A stretch of DNA of 64,000 nucleotides from Akkermansia muciniphila (GTDB lineage: Bacteria; Verrucomicrobiota; Verrucomicrobiia; Verrucomicrobiales; Akkermansiaceae). Position numbers and translations under genes: made by a program. Shown in pieces: positions 36,623-45,867 of this stretch. The notes below the pieces were generated by a model, which was given only the letters and a program-made list of their open reading frames with translations, did no database searches and was not told the origin of the DNA. The stretch is taken from NCBI RefSeq assembly GCF_030848305.1, contig NZ_CP114598.1:434001-498000 (forward strand), read 5' to 3'. Position 1 is the first letter of the stretch. Each line of letters opens with the position of its first letter.

Positions 36623-38023
36623 TCAGGAATGGTGGAAAGCCGTTCCTTCTTCCGCCGTCATCGGAGAAGAAACCGGGTGTTTCTCAAAGAAAGCGAGCAT
36701 GCGCTTGTAATCTTCCAGGAACAGATCTGCCAAATCCTTGGAGAAGCCCTGGCGAACCATGACGCGCATCACCACCGTATCCTGACAGTTGGCAGGGAGC
36801 GTGAAGGCGGGCACCTGCCAGCCGCGGGTTCTCAGCTTGTCTGAAAGGTCAAAAAGCGTGTAGTTCGTATTGGCTCCATCCTTGATGAAGAAGCAGACAG
36901 CGGGAATACCTTTTTCCGGATCGCCCGTGCAAATAAATTCGTACGGACCCAGTTTGGAAAGCTCATCTGAAATGTACTTCGCTACCTCATAAGCCTGCGT
37001 ATGGATGTTCGTATAGCCTTCCTTGCCCAAGCGGATGAAATCATAATACTGGCAGATAATCTGTCCGGCCGGCCGTGAGAAATTAATGGCAAAATTGGGA
37101 ATTTCTCCGCCAAGATAGTTGACATTGAAAATCAATCCTTCAGGCAGGTAGGAAATATCTCTCCAAACGACCCAGCCGACTCCGAGCGGAGCCAATCCGT
37201 ACTTATGGCCGGAAGCGCTGATGGACTTGACGCGGGGAATGCGGAAGTCAAAGACAACATCCGGGGCGCAGAACGGGGCAAGGAAGCCGCCGCTGGCGCC
37301 GTCTACATGGATGTCAACGCTGATGCCAGTCTTGTCTTCGTAATCGTCCAGAGCCTTGGCAATTTCCGCCGGCAATTCATAAGCGCCCGTATAGGTCACA
37401 CCAAACGTAGGAACCACAACGATGGTGTTCTCATCAATCTGTTCCAGCATCCGGTCAACATCCATCTTCCATTTCCCGGGCGCCATCGGGATTTCACGCA
37501 TTTCAATATCCCAATAGCGGCAGAACTTGTGCCAGCAGATTTGGACAGGACCGCATACCAGGTTGGGCTTGTCAATGGGTTTGCCGGCAGCTTTCCGGCG
37601 GGCTCTCCAGCGCCACAGGGCGGCCATGCCTCCAAGCATGCATGCTTCACTGGAACCGATAGTAGAACAACCAATGGGTTTTTCATTTTTGCTGGCATTC
37701 CAAAGATTGGCAATGATGGCAGCGCAACGCATTTCAATAGCGGCTGTCTGGGGATATTCATCCTTGTCAATCATGTTCTTGTTAATGCTGAGGTTCATCA
37801 GCATCCTGACCTGCTTTTCATCCCAGGTCTGGCAGAAGGTTGCAAGGTTCTGGCGGGCATTGCCGTCCAGCATCAATTCATCGGACACCAATTGAAAAGC
37901 GTCCTCCGCGCGCATCGCGTAATCCGGGAACTCATCCTTGGGGAGAAGGTTATCTGCTTCCGGAGAGCCGAAAATGGAATTTTCCGCCCGGGCTGTATCA
38001 GGTTTTTGATTTGGATCAAACAT
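36623..38023 (-). CDS. gadB: Glutamate decarboxylase
   Basis: 466 residues of the PLP-dependent group II decarboxylases, closest in plan to E. coli GadA/GadB. Marks are [29 protein letters not shown], and the PLP lysine in [13 protein letters not shown] (K274), with [19 protein letters not shown] after it. It converts glutamate and a proton to GABA and CO2, the core of acid resistance. No glutamate/GABA antiporter gene is adjacent, though one could be elsewhere. The start is the ATG at 38023; in-frame extension to 38092 does not fit the family. A hairpin 56 bases after the stop probably ends a single-gene transcript. Confidence 0.96.
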   Translation of the reverse strand: MFDPNQKPDTARAENSIFGSPEADNLLPKDEFPDYAMRAEDAFQLVSDELMLDGNARQNLATFCQTWDEKQVRMLMNLSINKNMIDKDEYPQTAAIEMRCAAIIANLWNASKNEKPIGCSTIGSSEACMLGGMAALWRWRARRKAAGKPIDKPNLVCGPVQICWHKFCRYWDIEMREIPMAPGKWKMDVDRMLEQIDENTIVVVPTFGVTYTGAYELPAEIAKALDDYEDKTGISVDIHVDGASGGFLAPFCAPDVVFDFRIPRVKSISASGHKYGLAPLGVGWVVWRDISYLPEGLIFNVNYLGGEIPNFAINFSRPAGQIICQYYDFIRLGKEGYTNIHTQAYEVAKYISDELSKLGPYEFICTGDPEKGIPAVCFFIKDGANTNYTLFDLSDKLRTRGWQVPAFTLPANCQDTVVMRVMVRQGFSKDLADLFLEDYKRMLAFFEKHPVSSPMTAEEGTAFHHS

Positions 38024-38494
38024 GACGGTATTTATTGTTTCATCGTTTCCGGGCTGACCATTACAGGCTGCCCGCATGAAGGATAGAAGCACCCGCGAAT
38101 CAAAGCGTTCATATTTCCATTGTCATTATCCTATATATAAATTTTCCAGAAAAAAAAACAAAATATGGATATATTTCATTATTCATGGACTATTAAAATG
38201 ATTTAATTGCAGACCTTCTTATAAAAATCCGTCCATATTTCTAAACTCCACCTGCACCAATTCAACGCCGTGGCAAGTTACACCTTTTAAGTCACGCTTG
38301 GCGACAAAGGCTCCAACGCGCACCCTGCATTTCTTCAGCATTGCAGTCCGTTCGATTTTCCGGGAGACAATGAAAAAAAGAATGGATAAACCTGCAAAAT
38401 ATCACAACCTGTTCATCATTTTCCTATAAGGGAGAACAAGCCTTCCCATGAAAAGCCCGGGATACGGTGTCGAAAATCAGCCAGAGGCTCATCT
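38024..38494. other. Long AT-rich 5' region of gadB
   Basis: About 470 bases upstream of gadB and downstream of the GNAT gene, both on the minus strand. The centre (38110-38240) is AT-rich and should contain the gadB promoter, but I could not place -35/-10 boxes with good spacing. No gene or known riboswitch was recognised. Confidence 0.45.
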
Positions 38495-39040
38495 TCAGGG
38501 AGCATCCTTTACATAAAGTACATGCGGATAAAGGACAGAATCCGGAGCTACTTTGGGATGGTTGAATTCCGCTATTTTCCTCATTCCAACGCGTTGCATC
38601 ACGGCTTGTGAAGGGAAATTCACGCAAGCAGTAAAAGAATATACCCGGTCAAAACCGAATCGTTCAAAACCATGTTTCAGGCATGCACGGGCGCCTTCCG
38701 TAGCGTATCCGTATCCCCAGGCTTCCGGCACAAGCCTCCAGCCTATTTCCACACATGGTGTAAAATCCGCTTCAAAATCAGCCCAATGAAAGCCGAGAAG
38801 ACCAATCAGGGAACCGGAATGTTTCAATTCCGTTGCGTACAATCCATATCCTCTTTCATCCAGTTCTTCCCGCATACGGCCCCACATGGAAAGAGAATCC
38901 TTTTCCGTCATGATGCCGGGGAAAAAACGCATTACCCGGGGATTGGCGTTCATAGCCGCAAAAAAGGGCCAGTCTTCTTCCCGCCACGCCCGTAATACCA
39001 GGCGTTCAGATTCCGGCAATGACAGCTTTCCTCCCGGCAT
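38495..39040 (-). CDS. GNAT N-acetyltransferase, RimJ/RimL type
   Basis: 181 residues. The RimJ/RimL-like pattern is visible: SERLVLRAWREEDWP at the start, GLLGFHW in strand 4, EIGWRLVPEAWGYGYATEGARA with the acetyl-CoA pyrophosphate loop (Q/R-x-x-G-x-G/A as WGYGYA), and the NFPSQAVMQRVGM segment. It should transfer acetyl from acetyl-CoA to an amino group; the acceptor (ribosomal protein, antibiotic or small amine) is unknown. It starts 4 bases after the dnaE stop, so it is the last gene of pyrD-dnaE-GNAT. Confidence 0.88.
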   Translation of the reverse strand: MPGGKLSLPESERLVLRAWREEDWPFFAAMNANPRVMRFFPGIMTEKDSLSMWGRMREELDERGYGLYATELKHSGSLIGLLGFHWADFEADFTPCVEIGWRLVPEAWGYGYATEGARACLKHGFERFGFDRVYSFTACVNFPSQAVMQRVGMRKIAEFNHPKVAPDSVLYPHVLYVKDAP

Positions 39041-39044
39041 GACC

Positions 39045-42000
39045 TTAATTGTACATAGAAAGCTCTGTTTCCAACTCCGGACAGCGATTCACGCGGAACC
39101 GTTCATCCAGTTCCAGAATTTGGCTATGTCCCAGGCTGTCCTTGATGGTGAGATTGACTTTGGAGCGACCGGGATACCTTTTCAGAATATCCCGTATCTG
39201 TTCCAGATTTTTTCTCGTGTGGCGGAGGGGACTGACAATGATATTCAGAGGCCCCTGCTCCCCGGATTTGGATTTGCGCTTTTTGCCTCCCAGGGGGTCA
39301 ATGCCCTGCGCAGCCACGCTTTTGGAGGATGTGCGGTCATCCTCCCGGATGTTGGCTCGCACGGAAACGAAAACGCCCGGTTCCAGGCCGCCCTCCATTT
39401 CCTGAGCCTTTTCATAAACATCCGACCACAACAACACTTCTATGCTGCCGGTAAAATCTTCCAATGTCAGAATGGCGAATTTTCTACCGGCCTTGCTGAT
39501 CTTGGGGGTGACGGAACGAACCATGCCGGCAATCTGGTGCTTCTGCTTGAGTTCGTGCGGTTCCAGTGTGTCAATGAGCCCTATGCGGGTGTATTTTTCC
39601 GCATCAATGACACCGCGCATGGAGTCCAGAGGATGGCCGCAGAAGTAAGCGCCCAACAGATCCTTTTCATCCCCCATACGCTGCTCCTTGGACCATTCCG
39701 GAACGGCGGGCTCGTCCTTTACCCTGGGCGCTTCAAAGGTCATGTCAAACAGGGAACCCTGCCCCAGAGCCTTATCCTTGTGTACCTGGGAAGCGCCGCT
39801 GAGAGCCAGATCCACACGTTCAAACAGGACGCAACGCGGCTCCAGCGTCCAGTCCAGCGCTCCCGCACGGATCAGGGATTCAAGAATTTTTTTGTTGACA
39901 GATTTGGAATCCAGCCTGTTGCAAATGTCCTCCATACTGGAAAATTCCCCGTTCTTCTCTCTTTCTTCCAGAAGAATCTGCATAGCCCCCTCTCCCACGT
40001 TTTTAATGGCCGCCAGTCCATAACGCACAGCCAGCTTGCCGGAAGGCATTTTCTCAGGAGTGAACTTGAGCATGGATTTATTCACATCAGGAGGCAGGAT
40101 TTCAATACCCATGCGGTTGGCTTCCTGAATGAACACCCCGATTTTGTCATTGTTCGCCTCATTAGACATCAGCCCGCAGAGAAATTCCACAGGGAAGTGG
40201 GCCTTGAGGTAGGCCGTCCAGTAGGAAATATGCCCGTAGCAGGCGGAGTGGGACTTATTAAAACCGTACCCGGCGAATTTTTCAATTTTGTCAAAGATGG
40301 CTGTAGCCGTCTTTTCATCAATCTGGTTTGTTTTCCAGCATCCTTCCACAAAATGGGCTTTTTCCTTGGCCATCTTCGCCGGGTCCTTCTTGCCCATGGC
40401 GCGCCGCAGAAGGTCGGCCCCGCCAAGCGTATAACCGGCCAACAGCTTGGCAGCCGCCTGCACCTGTTCCTGATAGATCATCACGCCATAGGTTTCCCCG
40501 CTGACCTGTTCCAGCAAAGGATGCTCGTACTCCACCTGGCGCAACCCCTTCTTGACTTCAATCATTTCATCCATGAACTGCATGGCTCCCGGTCGGTAAA
40601 GAGCCAGCAGGTCAATGATGTCTTCTATTTTCTGAATCCCGTAACGGCGGCAAGTGTCCACCATACCGCCGGATTCCAACTGGAAAACCCCCATCGTATC
40701 TCCCCTGTTCAGCAGGTCCAGGGTTTCCCGGTCATCCAGAGGGACGGAATCCAGTTTGAATTCCGGCACGCGCCAGCGGGCGTATTGCTCCGCATCATGC
40801 ATAACGGTCAGGGTCTTCAAACCCAGGAAGTCCATCTTCAAAAGCCCCACTTCATAAATCGCGCTCATATCGCACTGGGCGACAACAGCGGCATGGGGAT
40901 CGGAAAGATCATCACGAGTGAGGGCCACATGCTCGTCCAGGGGGCGGTCACCGATCACGACGCCCGCCGCATGTACCCCCACGTTGCGGATCAATCCTTC
41001 CAGGCGGGTCGCGTACCCCCACAATTCCGCATACCCCTCATCAGAGGCAATCAGTTCCCTCAGCTCCTCATTACTCTTGTAGCTGGACTGAAGAGTCACC
41101 TTGGGGCCGGTTTCGATAAGTTTGGAAATACGGTCTCCATCCGCATAGGACATATCCATCACACGGGCTACGTCCCTGAGTACGGACTTGGCCCCCATGG
41201 TGCCGTACGTAATGATGTGGGAAACAGCGCGTTCCCCGTATTTCTGCCGGACGTAGTCGATTACTTCCGGCCGGCGAGTCTGACAAAAGTCAATATCGAT
41301 ATCCGGAGGGCTGACGCGTTCCGGATTTAGGAAACGTTCAAAGATTAATCCGAACCTCAGAGGATCTATATTCGTGATTTTCATGGCATAAGCCACCAAG
41401 GAACCGGCTGCGGAACCGCGTCCGGGACCTACGGGAATGTCATGATCCTTGGCCCAGTTGATGAAGTCCGCCGTAATCAGGAAATAGGAAGGGAATTTCA
41501 ACTGGTTGATAATTCCAAGCTCATAATCCAAACGGTCGCGCAATTCCTTGTCCGCAGCTACACGTTCCTTTCCATACCGTTCTTCCAGCCCCTTATAACA
41601 TACTTTACGCAGGTATTCTTCGCGGGACGACCCGTCCGGCGTGCCGAATTCAGGGTATTTTTCCGTACTGGTGGAATCCAGCTTGATAGTAACATTGCAC
41701 CGTTCCGCAATTTTCAACGTATTTTCCACGGCCTCCGGATAATCCCTGAACACCTCCCGCATTTCTTCAGGAGATTTCAAATACACTTCCGTGGAATAGC
41801 GCATGCGTTTTGGGGAAGCCAGCTTTTCGTTGGTTCCGATACAAATCAGAACATCGTGCATGTCGTGATCTTCCTTCCTGAGGAAGTGCACGTCATTGGT
41901 GGCAACAATGGGGGTATTAGTCTTGCGGGCGATGCGCACCAGCTCCGGCAGACATTTTTTCTGTTCCTCCATGCCGTGGTCCTGAAGCTCTACAAAAATA

Positions 42001-42569
42001 TTGTCGTCCCCAAAAATATCCTTTAGAGCCAGAAGGGCTTCCTCCGCTTTTTCAGGCTGGTCATTGAGCAGCCATTCATTAAGAGGTCCGGCAATGCACG
42101 CTGTACAACAAATGAGGCCCTCATGGAATTCCCGCAGGGTTTCCATATCCACGCGGGGTTTATAATAAAAGCCTTCCAAGTGGGAACGGGACACCAGCTT
42201 AACCAGATTCTGCCATCCGGTTTCATTTTCCGCTAGTAAAAGGAGATGTGTGTATTTGCGGCGTCCGGGAAGCTGTTTTTTCACGCTGATGGGCGTAGGA
42301 GAAAGGTAAACTTCGCAACCAAAGATAGGCTTTACTTCCTGCCTCCGCGGACCTTCCGGATGCTCCTTGTTCCAGGCGGCCACGGATTTATTGAGGCTGT
42401 TTGTCTCCATGACCAGTTCAATGGCTCCGAACAGATTGCCGTGATCCGTAACGGCAACGGCGGGCATTCCCATGCGGGAACACTCAGCAATGAGATCCCT
42501 GATATGGACTGCGCCGTCCAACAAGGAATATTCCGTGTGATTGTGAAGGTGTACGAAGGAGCCGGGCAT
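39045..42569 (-). CDS. dnaE: DNA polymerase III alpha subunit
   Basis: 1174 residues. The PHP domain opens with FVHLHNHTEYSLLDGA; the palm has GPGRGS (381-386) and the catalytic Asp triad region PPDIDIDF (421-428, D423/D425 as the two metal ligands). Helix-hairpin-helix, OB-fold (tRNA_anti) and C-terminal regions follow (MVRSVTPKISKAGRKFAI in the OB part). It is the replicative polymerase core, DnaE1 type, without a fused DnaQ exonuclease; proofreading would come from elsewhere. It follows pyrD by 32 bases. Confidence 0.97.
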   Translation of the reverse strand: MPGSFVHLHNHTEYSLLDGAVHIRDLIAECSRMGMPAVAVTDHGNLFGAIELVMETNSLNKSVAAWNKEHPEGPRRQEVKPIFGCEVYLSPTPISVKKQLPGRRKYTHLLLLAENETGWQNLVKLVSRSHLEGFYYKPRVDMETLREFHEGLICCTACIAGPLNEWLLNDQPEKAEEALLALKDIFGDDNIFVELQDHGMEEQKKCLPELVRIARKTNTPIVATNDVHFLRKEDHDMHDVLICIGTNEKLASPKRMRYSTEVYLKSPEEMREVFRDYPEAVENTLKIAERCNVTIKLDSTSTEKYPEFGTPDGSSREEYLRKVCYKGLEERYGKERVAADKELRDRLDYELGIINQLKFPSYFLITADFINWAKDHDIPVGPGRGSAAGSLVAYAMKITNIDPLRFGLIFERFLNPERVSPPDIDIDFCQTRRPEVIDYVRQKYGERAVSHIITYGTMGAKSVLRDVARVMDMSYADGDRISKLIETGPKVTLQSSYKSNEELRELIASDEGYAELWGYATRLEGLIRNVGVHAAGVVIGDRPLDEHVALTRDDLSDPHAAVVAQCDMSAIYEVGLLKMDFLGLKTLTVMHDAEQYARWRVPEFKLDSVPLDDRETLDLLNRGDTMGVFQLESGGMVDTCRRYGIQKIEDIIDLLALYRPGAMQFMDEMIEVKKGLRQVEYEHPLLEQVSGETYGVMIYQEQVQAAAKLLAGYTLGGADLLRRAMGKKDPAKMAKEKAHFVEGCWKTNQIDEKTATAIFDKIEKFAGYGFNKSHSACYGHISYWTAYLKAHFPVEFLCGLMSNEANNDKIGVFIQEANRMGIEILPPDVNKSMLKFTPEKMPSGKLAVRYGLAAIKNVGEGAMQILLEEREKNGEFSSMEDICNRLDSKSVNKKILESLIRAGALDWTLEPRCVLFERVDLALSGASQVHKDKALGQGSLFDMTFEAPRVKDEPAVPEWSKEQRMGDEKDLLGAYFCGHPLDSMRGVIDAEKYTRIGLIDTLEPHELKQKHQIAGMVRSVTPKISKAGRKFAILTLEDFTGSIEVLLWSDVYEKAQEMEGGLEPGVFVSVRANIREDDRTSSKSVAAQGIDPLGGKKRKSKSGEQGPLNIIVSPLRHTRKNLEQIRDILKRYPGRSKVNLTIKDSLGHSQILELDERFRVNRCPELETELSMYN

Positions 42570-42601
42570 GAATGGATCCTGTAAGCGGTTAATAAAGGAA
42601 A

Positions 42602-43648
42602 TCAGCTATTAACAGGGCATTCGGCCTTCATGGCTTCCACGCATTCCCGGATAAGGTCCGGGCCGCGATAAATGAAGCCGGTATAAAGCTGCACCAGGCT
42701 GGCTCCTGCCTTGATTTTGGCGACGGCATCCGCGCCGCTCATGATGCCGCCAACGCCAATGATCGGAATACGCCCCTTCAATTCGGAAGCAAAAGCTCCA
42801 ATCACTTCCGTGGACCGTTCCGTCAGAGGGGCGCCGGACAGGCCGCCCGCTTCTTCATGGCGAGGATTGGCTTCTACCCCGGCGCGGGAAAGAGTCGTAT
42901 TCGTAGCAATAAGACCATCCAGCCCTTCATCCAGAAAAACGCGGCTGAGTTCCGCAATATGCTCATCCGTCACATCCGGAGCCACTTTCATAAAAATGGG
43001 CACATGGCGACCGGTTTCCGCAGCCAGGTTGGATTGCTCCGATTTCAGGGAAGCCAGCAGACGGGCAGCGGGTTCCGCCGCCTGAAGGTCGCGCAGGCCG
43101 GGCGTATTGGGAGAAGAGAAATTGATGGCTATATAATCCGCCACTGGCCATGCCGCACGCAGGCAAGCAAGGTAATCCTGGGCCGCGTCCTCATTGGGAG
43201 TTATCTTATTTTTCCCAATGTTGACGCCCAGAACACCGCGAAAACGAGTGGCGGAGCGGATGTTTTCCACTCCGGCGGCAATACCTTCATTGTTGAACCC
43301 CATCCGGTTGATAATAGCTTTCTGGGGAATCAGGCGGAACAGGCGGGGCTTTTCATTGCCCGGTTGCGGCCGGGGCGTCAGCGTACCCACTTCCACAAAA
43401 CCGAATCCGGCCTGACCAAAAGCGTTTACCGTATCCGCTTCCTTGTCCATTCCGGCGGCAAGCCCCACCCGGTTGGGAAATTTCATTCCCAGAATTTCCA
43501 CAGGATCAGAAGGAACTTTCCCTATTACTAGAGGCAGGACACGCATCTTCTCTGCCAGGCGCAACCCCCACAAGGTCACCTTGTGGGCAGTTTCCGGATT
43601 CATTTGGAATAATACACTTTTAGCGGCGGAATATAAGGCGGGCGACAC
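42602..43648 (-). CDS. pyrD: Dihydroorotate dehydrogenase (quinone), class 2
   Basis: About 349 residues from the GTG at 43648 (355 if the ATG at 43669 is used). It oxidises dihydroorotate with FMN and passes electrons to the quinone pool, here probably menaquinone. Marks: N-terminal quinone helix region (FQMNPETAHKVTLWGLRL), GLAAGMDKEAD, the catalytic Ser in INFSSPNTPGLR, KVAPDVTDE, and GVGGIMSGADA with GASLVQLYTG for FMN phosphate. I prefer GTG because the -10 box TATACT covers codons 3-4 of the longer form. First gene of pyrD-dnaE-GNAT. Confidence 0.95.
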   Translation of the reverse strand: MSPALYSAAKSVLFQMNPETAHKVTLWGLRLAEKMRVLPLVIGKVPSDPVEILGMKFPNRVGLAAGMDKEADTVNAFGQAGFGFVEVGTLTPRPQPGNEKPRLFRLIPQKAIINRMGFNNEGIAAGVENIRSATRFRGVLGVNIGKNKITPNEDAAQDYLACLRAAWPVADYIAINFSSPNTPGLRDLQAAEPAARLLASLKSEQSNLAAETGRHVPIFMKVAPDVTDEHIAELSRVFLDEGLDGLIATNTTLSRAGVEANPRHEEAGGLSGAPLTERSTEVIGAFASELKGRIPIIGVGGIMSGADAVAKIKAGASLVQLYTGFIYRGPDLIRECVEAMKAECPVNS

Positions 43649-43657
43649 GATGCGGGG

Positions 43658-43685
43658 AGTATACCACACCCTCTTTTAGGGTCAA
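43658..43685 (-). promoter_or_regulatory. Promoter of pyrD-dnaE, overlapping the annotated-type ATG
   Basis: Minus strand TTGACC (43685-43680), 16-base spacer, TATACT (43663-43658). Initiation is expected near 43651, three bases before the GTG at 43648. Confidence 0.7.
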
Positions 43686-43699
43686 GAATGGGAAGCGTC

Positions 43700-43727
43700 T
43701 TGCCGGGATGATTTTATCCGGTACAAT
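43700..43727 (+). promoter_or_regulatory. Promoter of thiE, near-leaderless
   Basis: TTGCCG (43700-43705), 16-base spacer, TACAAT (43722-43727), then 8 bases to the ATG at 43736. No room for a TPP riboswitch. Confidence 0.6.
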
Positions 43728-43735
43728 TCCTTGCC

Positions 43736-44380
43736 ATGAACAGGAAGGAATGCCTCTCATCCTGCCGTTTGTACGGCATTGTAGATACGGGATATATTGC
43801 TGAACATCAACTACTCCCTGTAACAGAAAAATTATTGGCCGGCGGCTTGCGCATTCTCCAGTTAAGGGCGAAAAACCATAACCCGGAACACATTGAAAAT
43901 ATGGGGCGCCAGCTTGTCCCCCTGTGCCGCAAATGCGGCTGTCTTTTTATCGTCAACGATTATCCTGAAATTGCCCTGAGTATCGGCGCAGACGGCGTCC
44001 ATCTGGGGCAGGATGACGGGAACCTGGCGTCCGCAAGGGCTCTGCTGGGAAAGGATGCCGTCATAGGACGGTCCACGCACAGTCCTGAACAGGCCCTGGA
44101 TGCATGTGGAGAGCAGGCGGACTATATTGGGTTTGGGCCCTTGTTCCCCACGGGCACCAAACCGGGAAGACAGGCCATCGGCCTGGAAGACATCGCAAGC
44201 GTACGGCAACAGCTACCGGAAAATTTCCCCGTCTTCTGTATCGGCGGCATCAATGGGAACACACTGCCCTCCGTACTGGAGGCGGGGGCAAACAGGGTCG
44301 TCATCGTTTCCTGGCTGCTTACACACTCCGACATCACGGGAACAGTCGGAACACTCAAAAAGGAATTGGGGGAAGCATAA
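43736..44380 (+). CDS. thiE: Thiamine phosphate synthase
   Basis: 214-residue TIM-barrel enzyme joining HMP-diphosphate and the thiazole phosphate to give thiamine phosphate. Marks: YGIVDTGYI at the first strand, LQLRAKNH, FIVNDYPEIALSIGADGVHLGQDD (substrate loop), GRSTHSPEQA, YIGFGPLFPTGTKP and the phosphate-binding FCIGGINGNTL. It is divergent from pyrD with the two promoters nose to tail, and convergent with the TetR gene 25 bases away. No other thi gene is in the window. Confidence 0.94.
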   Translation: MNRKECLSSCRLYGIVDTGYIAEHQLLPVTEKLLAGGLRILQLRAKNHNPEHIENMGRQLVPLCRKCGCLFIVNDYPEIALSIGADGVHLGQDDGNLASARALLGKDAVIGRSTHSPEQALDACGEQADYIGFGPLFPTGTKPGRQAIGLEDIASVRQQLPENFPVFCIGGINGNTLPSVLEAGANRVVIVSWLLTHSDITGTVGTLKKELGEA

Positions 44381-44405
44381 GGAAAAACATGCGTCTTCAT
44401 CCATA

Positions 44406-45080
44406 TTATCCCTGCCTTTCCTCTTCCTCCAGTGAGAAAGCCGATCGGGAAATCAGCAGGACTGCCGTATCTACAATCATCTGCAAAATGCGGTCCTGAT
44501 CTTTCATCCACGGCTCCTTTTCCTGGAGATCCATGCACGCGACATACTTCCCCAACGTGGCATGGAAGATAGAACTCATGATATGCGCATGCCAGGACAA
44601 GGAAAGCTCATCACTCCACGGACAGAATTTCCGGATTCTTGCTATCATCTCCTGGATTGATGGAGCATAAAATTCATCATAGATTTTTCTTCCCAGATAT
44701 TCCGGTTCCTGCGGCAGACGCCACAATAAACGGACATGATCTGGACCGCCCAGGCTCTTATCCAGAAACAACCGGAAAGCAGGTTCTATAAATGCGCGGG
44801 CATAAGCCCTCAGGGACGGCTGAAGATCCGCCTCCTTCAGCATCTTCATGCGCGCTTTCATCAGAGGTTCCGCATACTGCCTGTAAACAGCCAGATACAG
44901 CCCTTCCTTGTTCTCAAAATAGTAGACGATAGAAGCCAGATTTACTCCTGCTTCAGAAGCGACCGCCCTCATGGTCACGCCATTAAATCCCCTGAGGGCA
45001 AAAAGCTTCTGCGCAGCACGAAGGATTTTGCCGCTGGTTTCCGCAGAACGGTCAGACTGGGATTTGCGGGGAGAAGACAT
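44406..45080 (-). CDS. TetR family transcriptional regulator
   Basis: 224 residues. The N-terminal helix-turn-helix (about 17-63) is typical: ILRAAQKLFALRGFNGVTMRAVASEAGVNLASIVYYFENKEGL is split as TetR helices 1-4. The C-terminal ligand/dimer domain resembles the DUF1956/CecR type (SLRAYARAFIEPAFRLFL, DHVRLLWRLPQEPEYLGR). It is the last gene of an operon with the octaheme cytochrome and thioredoxin-like genes, so it may control them. A GTG three bases earlier is another start option. Confidence 0.88.
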   Translation of the reverse strand: MSSPRKSQSDRSAETSGKILRAAQKLFALRGFNGVTMRAVASEAGVNLASIVYYFENKEGLYLAVYRQYAEPLMKARMKMLKEADLQPSLRAYARAFIEPAFRLFLDKSLGGPDHVRLLWRLPQEPEYLGRKIYDEFYAPSIQEMIARIRKFCPWSDELSLSWHAHIMSSIFHATLGKYVACMDLQEKEPWMKDQDRILQMIVDTAVLLISRSAFSLEEEERQG

Positions 45081-45107
45081 CACCTCAGAAATCAGACAAC
45101 GCGCCGC

Positions 45108-45848
45108 CTAGCGGGAAGAACGGCTTGAACCGATGGCTTTCACCAACTGTTCCATGTTCTGGGAAGACTGAATAGGCTTGCCGTCCTTATCCACCAGAAT
45201 CATGGTGGGAATACCGCGCGGAGCTACTTTTTTGGCAAGATCCGTCAAATCCTCTCTCAACAGGATAGGCCATGGCATGTTATTGGCAACGGCCCATTTT
45301 TGGGCGTCATCCAGATTTCGGTCCATATTGCACATGATTACCTCCACTTCCGGATTATCTTTTACCACCTTGTTGTAGGCTTCCACGCTGTGCGGCGCAT
45401 TCCGACAACAAGGGCCGCACCAGCTTGCACTGAAATATAAAATGAAATGCTTGGGATTCAATTTCCCATCCCTCTTTTTAAGTTTGCCGTTTTCAAGCAT
45501 GTAAGTCTTTCCCTTCATTTCCTCCGCCACAGGGCCGGACGGCATGGACGACCATTCTGCAATAGGCTTGCCGATCACTTCCTTGTGTTCCTCCAGCCAT
45601 GCGCGATCTTCGTCGGAAAGTTTTTCCAGCGGCATCGTAATGGGCTTTTTGGCCGTTGTCACCAATTTGACGGTCTTCATATTCAGGGCTACTGGCCGGG
45701 CTTCCACCGTACTGCCCGTGTTTTTATTAGTCCAAGTACGGAGGGAGGGATCATCCGCCGCTCCTGAAGAATCCCCCCAACAGAGAGAAGATCCTGTCAT
45801 GAACGCAGACGCCAGCAAGATACACCAAGATGAAAATTTCATACACAT
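45108..45848 (-). CDS. SHD1-like/thioredoxin-fold secreted protein
   Basis: 246 residues. Signal peptide (MKFSSWCILLASAFMTGSSL), then an SHD1-like beta domain (about 36-90: RTWTNKNTGSTVEARPVAL ... MPLEKLSDEDRAWLEEH) common in Planctomycetes/Verrucomicrobia proteins, then a thioredoxin-like domain with WCGPC (143-147) and cis-Pro segment RGIPTMIL. It probably works in the periplasm in disulfide reduction, plausibly keeping heme-binding Cys pairs reduced for the upstream octaheme cytochrome. A further Cys follows the active site (CGPCC). It is between the cytochrome (19 bases) and TetR genes. Confidence 0.85.
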   Translation of the reverse strand: MCMKFSSWCILLASAFMTGSSLCWGDSSGAADDPSLRTWTNKNTGSTVEARPVALNMKTVKLVTTAKKPITMPLEKLSDEDRAWLEEHKEVIGKPIAEWSSMPSGPVAEEMKGKTYMLENGKLKKRDGKLNPKHFILYFSASWCGPCCRNAPHSVEAYNKVVKDNPEVEVIMCNMDRNLDDAQKWAVANNMPWPILLREDLTDLAKKVAPRGIPTMILVDKDGKPIQSSQNMEQLVKAIGSSRSSR

Positions 45849-45867
45849 GAGGGCAATATACTATTTC

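Noticed and set aside
38886-41330. Open frame of 814 codons on the plus strand
   Set aside because: Antisense to dnaE with low-complexity composition and no domain; the dnaE frame is complete.
43670-43735. TPP riboswitch upstream of thiE
   Set aside because: Only 66 bases are available, the promoter occupies them, and no thi-box CTGAGA motif is present.
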